Of a stretch of DNA of 7,992 bases, positions 1-5,021 are shown piece after piece (positions within the stretch are counted from its first letter, which is position 1; each line of letters opens with the position of its first letter). Location: positions 1-7,992 of the forward strand of contig JAGQHR010000116.1 of NCBI GenBank assembly GCA_020431745.1, read 5' to 3'. Position numbers and translations under genes: made by a program. The notes under the pieces are model-generated. The model did no database searches. It was given only the letters and a program-made list of their open reading frames with translations, and had not been told where the DNA came from. This stretch comes from Candidatus Eiseniibacteriota bacterium. Lineage in GTDB: Bacteria; Eisenbacteria; RBG-16-71-46; CAIMUX01.

Positions 1-1
1 C

Positions 2-2110
2 GAGAGCCGCGAGCGGTTCCAAAGCGAAGCACGGGCCCTGGCCGCGCTGGACCATCCGAACATCGTGACGGTGCACTCCGTGGAGGAGGCTGGTGGGCTC
101 TTCTTCCTCACGATGGGACTGGTCGAGGGGGAGACGCTCGGGACCACCATCCCACCGGGCGGTCTCCCGGCTTCCGACTTGTTCCGCCTCGCGATTTCCT
201 TGACCGACGCGCTCGCTGCGGCCCACGCGAAGGGGGTCATCCATCGGGACGTCAAACCGGGGAACATCATGGTCACGCCGGAGGGGCGGCTCAAAGTGCT
301 GGACTTCGGTCTCGCCAAGACCGGCGACAGCGGGCCTCTCGAAACGGAAGAGACCGCGTTTGCCCCGACGAGGTCGGGCACCTGGGTCGGCACCATGCCG
401 TACATGTCGCCCGAGCAGGTGGAATGCCAGGAGGTGGATGCCCGCAGTGACATCTTCTCCCTGGGTGTCGTGCTCTACGAGATGGCGACCGGACGCCGTC
501 CCTTTCAGGGGAAGAGCACCGCGGCGCTGGTTTCCTCGATCTTGAGGGACACGCCGCCTCCCGTCTCCGAGCTTCGGTCCGATCTGCCACCCGAGTACGG
601 CGCGCTGCTCTCCCGTTGTTTGCAGAAAGCCCGCGATCTGCGCGTGCAGTCGGCTCCGGAGGTCAAGAGTGCGCTCGAGTCGATGCGCGTCGCCGAAGCG
701 GCCGTTGCCCCGACGATCTCCGCCGATCGCTCGGTCGCCGTGCTCCCGTTCGTCAATCACAGCTCCGATCGCGACGACGAGTACTTCAGCGACGGAATCA
801 CCGAAGAGATCATGAATGCGCTCTCGCATGTGGCAGGTCTTCGCGTGGCGGCGCGCACTTCCTCCTTCGCGTTCAAGTCCAAAGGAGTGGATCTGCGGAC
901 CATCGGGGAGACTCTGCGCGTCCGTCACGTGCTGGAGGGCAGTGTCCGCCGGTCCGGCAACCGGTTGCGGATCTCGGCGCAGCTCGTCGATGTCGCGACC
1001 GGGTACCATCTCTGGTCCGAGCGCTTCGACCGTGAGCTGACCGACGTGTTCGAGATCCAGGACGAGATCGCCTCCGCCATCGCTTCCAGCCTCGAGCTCA
1101 CGCTGGCCGGTCGGGAAGGGGGCTCCGCGGCGAGGCGGGGCACTTCGAGTCTCGAAGCGTACGATCTCTACCTGCGCGCGTTGGCCCTGCAAACCCGGAG
1201 GGGGCGCTCGGTTTATCAGGCGATCGAGTGCCTCGATCGCGCCATCGCCCTCGATCCGTCGTACGCCGATGCTCTCGCTCTGCTGTCGGATGCCTACCGG
1301 CTGCTCGCGACCTACGGTTTCGAGTTCCCGGCAACAGCGATGCCGCGGGCGCGCGACGCGGCCGAGCGTGCCCTCGCTCTGGATCCGAATCTCGCGGAAG
1401 CCCACGCGACCCTGGCCGACGTGGAGGGGCAGTTCGACCGGGACCACGCCAAGGCCTTCCGCTCCTGGGATCGGGCGCTCCAGGTCCAGCCCGGGCACAC
1501 GCGGGCCCGGTGCGAACGTGCGGCTTGGGGCATCTGCGTCGTCAAAGCGAACGTGGAGGAGGCGCTCGCGGAATTTCGGTGGGCCGTCGAGGCGGATCCG
1601 CTCAACGTCTGGGCGATTGCGATGCACGCCCTCACGCTCGGTCTGGCGGAGCGTCCGGAAGATGCGCTCCGGGAGACGACCCGCGCGCTTGAGTTGGATC
1701 CCGAATCCTACTTGACCCAGTTCGTCCGTGTGCAAGCGCTCGTTTGGGCCGGGCGATGGGATGAAGCGATTGCGGCGGCGGCCATCGCTCTTCGAATGTC
1801 CGGAAGGCACGTGTGGACGCTCGGCGCGCTGGGAGTCGCGCATGCGGGTGCCGGGCACACGGCTTTGGCGAAGGCAGTCTACGACGAGATGCAGGCGCGG
1901 GCCCGCTCGGAGTACGTGCAGCCGTTCTGGCTCGCCTACCTGGCAGGATCGCTCGGTCGCGTCGATCAATCGATGGAGTGGGCGATGAAAGCAGAAGCGG
2001 AACACGATCCGCTGAGTGTCTTCATGGCGCGCTGGCCCGATTTCGCCCCGAAACTTCGGAGCCACGCGCAGTTCCCGGTCCTCCTCGAGAGGCTCGGCCT
2101 CGTCCGGTAG
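2..2110 (+). CDS. Hanks-type Ser/Thr protein kinase with TolB-like domain and TPRs (5' end outside window)
   Basis: Cytoplasmic protein kinase, 702 codons visible; the glycine loop and VAIK lysine lie upstream of the window. The frame is open to the left edge, so the GTG at 65 is an internal valine, not a start. Numbering from the codon at nt 2: helix-C glutamate E9 (SEARAL), HRDVKPGN with catalytic D83, DFG D101, GTMPYMSPEQ ending the activation loop (E138), and the helix-F aspartate D150. The kinase ends near 230. No membrane segment follows. Residues about 244-366 (SVAVLPF ... YFSDGITEEI ... LEGSVRRSGNRLRISAQLVD ... LWSERFDREL) match the TolB-like N-terminal domain family (COG5616 type) found with adenylate cyclases and kinases. 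About six TPRs follow to about 660 (for example RAIALDPSYADAL, RALALDPNLAEAH). Substrate unknown; TPRs probably bind partner proteins. The N-lobe resembles that of the kinase at 5018, suggesting paralogy. The family assignment is firm; the biological role is not known. Confidence 0.93.
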   Translation, partial: ESRERFQSEARALAALDHPNIVTVHSVEEAGGLFFLTMGLVEGETLGTTIPPGGLPASDLFRLAISLTDALAAAHAKGVIHRDVKPGNIMVTPEGRLKVLDFGLAKTGDSGPLETEETAFAPTRSGTWVGTMPYMSPEQVECQEVDARSDIFSLGVVLYEMATGRRPFQGKSTAALVSSILRDTPPPVSELRSDLPPEYGALLSRCLQKARDLRVQSAPEVKSALESMRVAEAAVAPTISADRSVAVLPFVNHSSDRDDEYFSDGITEEIMNALSHVAGLRVAARTSSFAFKSKGVDLRTIGETLRVRHVLEGSVRRSGNRLRISAQLVDVATGYHLWSERFDRELTDVFEIQDEIASAIASSLELTLAGREGGSAARRGTSSLEAYDLYLRALALQTRRGRSVYQAIECLDRAIALDPSYADALALLSDAYRLLATYGFEFPATAMPRARDAAERALALDPNLAEAHATLADVEGQFDRDHAKAFRSWDRALQVQPGHTRARCERAAWGICVVKANVEEALAEFRWAVEADPLNVWAIAMHALTLGLAERPEDALRETTRALELDPESYLTQFVRVQALVWAGRWDEAIAAAAIALRMSGRHVWTLGALGVAHAGAGHTALAKAVYDEMQARARSEYVQPFWLAYLAGSLGRVDQSMEWAMKAEAEHDPLSVFMARWPDFAPKLRSHAQFPVLLERLGLVR

Positions 2111-2135
2111 TTGGGGGCCATGTTGCGGATGAAGT

Positions 2136-2163
2136 GGACACACCGGCCGTAGGCCGGCTGTCC
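2136..2163 (+). terminator. Hairpin after the first kinase, possible terminator without T-tract
   Basis: GGACA (2136-2140) pairs with TGTCC (2159-2163), and inside it CCGGCC (2143-2148) pairs with GGCCGG (2152-2157) around a GTA loop. A small 2x1 internal loop separates the two stems. A second short hairpin (CGGTC/GACCG, 2168-2180) follows. There is no run of T, so this could be a Rho-type or processing structure rather than an intrinsic terminator. Confidence 0.35.
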
Positions 2164-2213
2164 GCCCCGGTCCCGGACCGTCGGCGAGCCGGCGGCGATA
2201 CACCCTCACGAAC

Positions 2214-2218
2214 AGGAG
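2214..2218 (+). promoter_or_regulatory. Ribosome binding site deciding a TTG start
   Basis: AGGAG lies 6 nt upstream of the TTG at 2225. The next in-frame ATG (2258) has no such site and would begin inside the hydrophobic core of the signal peptide, so TTG is the preferred start. Confidence 0.75.
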
Positions 2219-2224
2219 TCTCGG

Positions 2225-2890
2225 TTGAACGCGACATGCTCGGTGGCCGTTTTCCTCATGCTCGCTCTGAGCGCTGCGGTGGTGTCTCCGGCTCGTGCCA
2301 TCGAACCCGACGCAGTCGGCGTTGGGATGGTGCATCCGCCGCTCGACCCGAACCAGCCGCTCTACTTCTATCTCTCGCCCGATCTCGGGGCGTACCCGTC
2401 GACGCTAACGCCGGACGATAGCCTGACCTTTCGGACCGGCGAGCATTTCATCGACATCGCCACCGCGCCGCCGTGGTTCGCCCCCATCACTCTGAAGCTC
2501 GACTACGACCTGCTGTACCTGCGAGCCGTCGCCGTGTCACGCCACTGGGTCGAAGTCGTGGTCAACGAGAGCCCGCAGCGGCCACGGTCTTTCCCCGCGA
2601 CGGCCTGGCTGAATCGCGAAGCGGTCAGCTTCCGCCCCTGGACCGAGTTCCTGCTCGACGTCTACGGCGTCGAAGCCACCGACCCCGCGGCCAACCCGCT
2701 CCGTTCCGGCCCCGGAGATGAGTTCCCTCGAATCGGATCGAGCGACGGTTTATCCCTGCGTGTCGTTGCGGTTCAGGGAAGCTGGTTGCGGGTCGAGGAC
2801 GCCGACGCCGATGAAACCGATCTTCCCAGCGGATGGATTCGCTGGCGCGACGGGGATCGCTTGACCATCAAGTACTTCCTGCTGAGCTGA
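2225..2890 (+). CDS. Exported protein with two tandem SH3-like units
   Basis: Probably exported by Sec; function unknown. It has 221 residues from a TTG start with AGGAG 6 nt upstream. Residues 1-25 form a hydrophobic leader ending in SPARA, with likely cleavage after A25; the n-region lacks Lys or Arg, which is unusual. The C-terminal part (about 157-215: NPLRSGPGDEFPRI, LSLRVVAVQGSWLRV, GWIRW) looks like a bacterial SH3 (SH3b) fold, a domain that often binds cell-wall peptides. Residues about 90-130 repeat the same pattern: LYLRAVAVSRHWVEV at 97-111 against LSLRVVAVQGSWLRV at 176-190, each followed by a second tryptophan (W128, W204). The protein thus appears to be two degenerate SH3-like units. 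It follows the kinase by 114 nt with a hairpin between, so co-transcription is uncertain. A candidate terminator follows at 2911. The reading frame is secure; the SH3 call is by eye. Confidence 0.85.
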   Translation: MNATCSVAVFLMLALSAAVVSPARAIEPDAVGVGMVHPPLDPNQPLYFYLSPDLGAYPSTLTPDDSLTFRTGEHFIDIATAPPWFAPITLKLDYDLLYLRAVAVSRHWVEVVVNESPQRPRSFPATAWLNREAVSFRPWTEFLLDVYGVEATDPAANPLRSGPGDEFPRIGSSDGLSLRVVAVQGSWLRVEDADADETDLPSGWIRWRDGDRLTIKYFLLS

Positions 2891-2910
2891 CCCTACCTTA
2901 TCACCACCAC

Positions 2911-2926
2911 GGCGAAGTCGCCTTTT
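2911..2926 (+). terminator. Short intrinsic terminator candidate
   Basis: GGCG (2911-2914) and CGCC (2919-2922) form a short stem (a fifth pair is possible with a 2-nt loop), followed directly by TTTT at 2923-2926. It lies 21 nt after the stop of the SH3-like gene. The stem is short, so it would be weak. Confidence 0.4.
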
Positions 2927-3035
2927 GTGGGTTACACAGTCTCGCTTCTCTGCGCCCTAGGAGTCGGCAGCAGGGCTGAGGGCTCGAACAATCGTCAATC
3001 TGGATCGATCCGCGTCCGCGCTCTCATCCATCCCT

Positions 3036-3040
3036 GGAGA
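3036..3040 (+). promoter_or_regulatory. Second, upstream ribosome binding site for an alternative start
   Basis: GGAGA lies 6 nt before the in-frame ATG at 3047. Starting there would add ten residues (MRLHENEERT) in front of the signal peptide of the 3077 gene. The site at 3066-3070 is a better match and gives a conventional signal peptide, so this is the alternative. Confidence 0.35.
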
Positions 3041-3065
3041 ACAAACATGCGACTGCATGAAAACG

Positions 3066-3070
3066 AGGAG
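3066..3070 (+). promoter_or_regulatory. Ribosome binding site deciding the ATG at 3077
   Basis: AGGAG, inside a purine run GAGGAGAG, sits 6 nt upstream of the ATG at 3077. The frame is open further upstream to a GTG at 2927, but that start has no ribosome binding site and would place 50 unrelated residues before the signal peptide. Confidence 0.7.
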
Positions 3071-3076
3071 AGAACG

Positions 3077-3691
3077 ATGAAAGCAAAGCGCACGATCTTA
3101 GGAATGTTCGTGGCAGCACTGGGACTGGGAGGGGGTGCGATGTCGGTGCTGGCGCAATGTCTGCCGACCGTCCCGGGCCACGATCCGACGCCGCCGGAGA
3201 ACTGGGTGTGGCATCACGACCTGGTGACACCGCCGGACTGCGGAGGCTTCGTCTTTCTCGGAGGCGGGGAGAGCGTCGAGCAGCCATTCTCCGACAATGT
3301 CAACCTGACCACCCGGGATTGGCACGTCGAAGTAAAGACGGATCCGCCGGGGCAGGTCGTCTGCTTCAACGTCTTCGGGCACATCTACTGCACGTCGATC
3401 TTCGGCGGTCTCTTCCATCTGACGGTTCCGGAGCCGGCGGGTCAGGAGACCGGGAACTACGTCGCACGTTGGAGGAACACCGCAACCGACCCCGACGTCG
3501 AGTTCGGAATCGACTCCTCGGTGGCGGAGCAGGGCACGGGAGACATCGTCCTGCCACCGCACGATGATGTCGGTGGCTGGATCGAGGTGGACCAGGTTCC
3601 TCAGGGCGCTCTCGTGTTCGAGATCGAGCGAGGCGATCCCACCCCGACGACCACGCAAAGCTGGGGCCAGCTCAAGAACCGCTACCGATAG
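3077..3691 (+). CDS. Small exported four-cysteine protein of unknown function
   Basis: I do not recognise this protein. From the ATG at 3077 it has 204 residues. Residues 1-26 are a classical Sec signal peptide: MKAKR n-region, hydrophobic Gly/Ala/Leu core, SVLA end, with cleavage likely between A26 and Q27. The sequence LAQC at 25-28 resembles a lipobox, but Gln at -1 argues against lipidation. The mature part has four cysteines (C28, C55, C96, C105), enough for two disulfides, and is rich in Gly, Pro, Asp and aromatic residues with beta-type patterns, suggesting a beta-sandwich. The acidic stretch near 136-175 precedes a Thr/Pro linker (PTPTTTQ) and a short basic tail, SWGQLKNRYR. It stands between a candidate terminator (2911) and a strong hairpin (3706), so it is probably transcribed alone. 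An in-frame ATG at 3047 also has a ribosome binding site. Export is well supported; role unknown. Confidence 0.82.
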   Translation: MKAKRTILGMFVAALGLGGGAMSVLAQCLPTVPGHDPTPPENWVWHHDLVTPPDCGGFVFLGGGESVEQPFSDNVNLTTRDWHVEVKTDPPGQVVCFNVFGHIYCTSIFGGLFHLTVPEPAGQETGNYVARWRNTATDPDVEFGIDSSVAEQGTGDIVLPPHDDVGGWIEVDQVPQGALVFEIERGDPTPTTTQSWGQLKNRYR

Positions 3692-3705
3692 CATGGTCTG
3701 GGATA

Positions 3706-3734
3706 CGAGGGGGCGTGGAGCAGGCGCCCCCTCG
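3706..3734 (+). terminator. Strong 10-bp-stem hairpin after the exported protein gene
   Basis: CGAGGGGGCG (3706-3715) and CGCCCCCTCG (3725-3734) are perfect inverted repeats around a 9-nt loop, 14 nt after the stop codon at 3691. No T-tract follows, so this may be a Rho-assisted or T-less terminator, or an RNA-stabilising 3' structure. Being a near-perfect palindrome, it could act for either strand. Confidence 0.6.
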
Positions 3735-4320
3735 ATGACCGCCCTCGCTGACTCTGGTCCCGCATGACCATCGCTTGGTCGGTGCCGCACTCCCTCCAAT
3801 CCCGCTCTGCCACCGGCTCGGAGGATCACCTCCTGAGAATGTTCTCCCCGCGATCCGTGCTTCGACACCTGTAGCGTCGAGTCCCCTCGCTCTCGGACCG
3901 GATACCTCGTTCCCACCACACGTCTCCAAGCAACCCCGTCTCTGGCCATCTCGCGTGATCCGACGAACGACACACCAGCAGTCTTCACAACGAGATAGCG
4001 CGACATTCGACGACAACGACGAATCCGCGCGGGCGCCCGAACGAATGCCGAGAAAAGCATGCTCGGCTCAACCAGTTGCTTGGCAGTGAGTTGTGGGGTC
4101 CGTCCCGATTGGCACGGAATTCGTTTGGAGTGAAGTCCCGATGCCTCCGCCACACGTCGGCCTCGGCCCGCGGGTCGGGGGTGCGGCAGCCCGCGGTAGC
4201 TCCGAATCTGATCCGGAAACCGCGGAACCGGTGGGGCGAGGAGTCGGACGCCCCTGGGGGAAACGAACACGACATCCGCGGAGAGACGCGCAATCGTCTT
4301 GACGCGTTTGCGCCAGCGAC
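3735..4320 (+). other. About 590-nt non-coding region upstream of the sigma factor gene
   Basis: No convincing gene on either strand: the open frames here are Arg/Pro/Ser-rich, lack ribosome binding sites and show no domain pattern. It contains short inverted repeats: GACCA/TGGTC at 3766-3780; GGAGG/CCTCC at 3820-3833 with CTC/GAG extension; GAGAA-TG-TTCTC at 3835-3846; ATTCG/CGAAT at 4005-4024; GGGGCG/CGCCCC at 4233-4254. Four CCGCGG sites lie at 4168, 4191, 4220 and 4276. A sigma-54-like -24 element (TTGGCACG, 4109-4116) has only a partial -12 match. I find no good sigma-70 promoter. It most likely holds the promoter and control region of the sigma factor/kinase operon. Confidence 0.5.
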
Positions 4321-4325
4321 GGAGG
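4321..4325 (+). promoter_or_regulatory. Ribosome binding site deciding the ATG at 4335
   Basis: GGAGG lies 9 nt before the ATG at 4335. An in-frame TTG at 4299 would add twelve residues, mostly basic, but lies upstream of this site and has no comparable one of its own; an internal ATG at 4398 also lacks one. Confidence 0.75.
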
Positions 4326-4334
4326 TTGATTCAA

Positions 4335-5021
4335 ATGTCGACGGCTACTGACCCACGGACGAGCTCTTCGCAAGCACTCTGCCTCGGTCCCACCGTGATG
4401 GGCCACCATCCCGGTGCCGGAAGCGGCGCTCTGCGGTCCACGGATGCTGCCGCGAAGCACCTTTCCAAGCTCTTGGTCCAGACGGAAGGCGAGGCGACGC
4501 TGCCGGGTGCCAAGGACCAGGTTTTTTCCGTGGCGTACGACACGTTGCGAGGCATCGCGTCGCGACTGATGAGCGCGGAGCGTGCGGGGCATACCCTGCA
4601 GCCGACCGCTCTCCTGAACGAGACCTATCTTCGGATGGTTCACCTAGCCGGCGGCACGTGGGAAACCCGCGGACACTTCTTCCGCATGGCGGCTCGCACC
4701 ATGCGACAGATCCTGATCGACCACGCTCGCCGCAAGCGTGCCCAGAAGAGAGGGGGGGCGGAACCCAAGGTGCGATTGCACGACCACAACGCCATCAGTC
4801 GAGATTCAGCGGTCGACGTGCTGTGGCTGGACGAAGTGCTGGATCGGCTCGCCCAGAAGAGCCCCCGGATGGCACAGGTCGTCGAGCTGCGGCTCTTTGC
4901 CGGCTTGGCCGGACACGAGATCGCGGAGGCCCTTGGAGTCTCCAGGAAGACGATCTGTGGCGACTGGCAGGTCGCGTGCCTCTGGCTGCGCGCCGAGCTT
5001 GCCGACGAGGTCCCGGCTTGA
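4335..5021 (+). CDS. ECF sigma factor, TIGR02999-like, probable kinase-dependent type
   Basis: RNA polymerase sigma factor with regions 2 and 4 only, 228 residues from the ATG at 4335. Residues 1-40 are a poorly conserved extension, longer than usual for the family. Sigma-2 spans about 60-135: DQVFSVAYDTLRGIASRLM, then GHTLQPTALLNETYLRM (85-101), then the helix GHFFRMAARTMRQILIDHARR (113-133), hallmarks of this family. Sigma-4 spans about 160-221 with the helix-turn-helix HEIAEALGVSRKTICGDW (194-211). Acidic residues normally present in region 2.2 are replaced by QPTAL with T91; in Vibrio EcfP a threonine in region 2.2 is phosphorylated by kinase PknT to activate the factor, so I infer the same here. 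No membrane anti-sigma gene is adjacent. The stop overlaps the start of the downstream kinase by 4 nt, indicating translational coupling. The recognition helix is less basic than usual and has two cysteines (C208, C215). Confidence 0.92.
   Translation: MSTATDPRTSSSQALCLGPTVMGHHPGAGSGALRSTDAAAKHLSKLLVQTEGEATLPGAKDQVFSVAYDTLRGIASRLMSAERAGHTLQPTALLNETYLRMVHLAGGTWETRGHFFRMAARTMRQILIDHARRKRAQKRGGAEPKVRLHDHNAISRDSAVDVLWLDEVLDRLAQKSPRMAQVVELRLFAGLAGHEIAEALGVSRKTICGDWQVACLWLRAELADEVPA
5007..5010 (+). promoter_or_regulatory. Ribosome binding site inside the sigma gene for the kinase-STAND TTG start
   Basis: GAGG in the last codons of the sigma gene lies 7 nt before the TTG at 5018. The TTGA overlap suggests that ribosomes terminating on the sigma gene restart on the kinase gene. 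The alternative start, GTG at 5042, would cut into the conserved N-terminal helix region. Confidence 0.55.

Noticed and set aside
1813..2421. 202-codon + strand frame bridging the first kinase and the SH3-like gene
   Set aside because: Overlaps the ends of two well-supported genes in another frame, low-complexity Arg-rich translation, no ribosome binding site seen.
3002..3011. Perfect 10-bp palindrome GGATCGATCC upstream of the exported protein gene
   Set aside because: A palindrome of this length is expected by chance fairly often in a region this size, and no promoter element next to it supports an operator.
3149..3160. Lipobox LAQC in the exported protein
   Set aside because: Lipoprotein signals need Gly, Ala or Ser before the cysteine; here it is Gln. 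Ordinary signal peptidase cleavage after SVLA fits better.
3775..4089. 104-codon + strand frame in the non-coding region
   Set aside because: TTG start without a ribosome binding site; Pro/Ser/Arg-rich translation without any motif.
3098..4270. 390-codon open frame on the - strand, covering the exported protein gene and part of the non-coding region
   Set aside because: Over 3098-3691 it is in register with the sense codons of a gene with signal peptide and ribosome binding site. Its translation is Arg-rich with no recognisable motif, and I see no ribosome binding site supporting it.
4259..4298. ECF-type autoregulatory promoter (GGAAAC/GAAC ... CGTC) before the sigma gene
   Set aside because: The spacing between GAAC (4265-4268) and CGTC (4295-4298) is 26 nt, far from the usual 16-17.
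4299..4304. TTGACG as a -35 box or as a TTG start for the sigma gene
   Set aside because: No -10-like sequence at 16-19 nt spacing, and the ribosome binding site at 4321-4325 points to the ATG at 4335.
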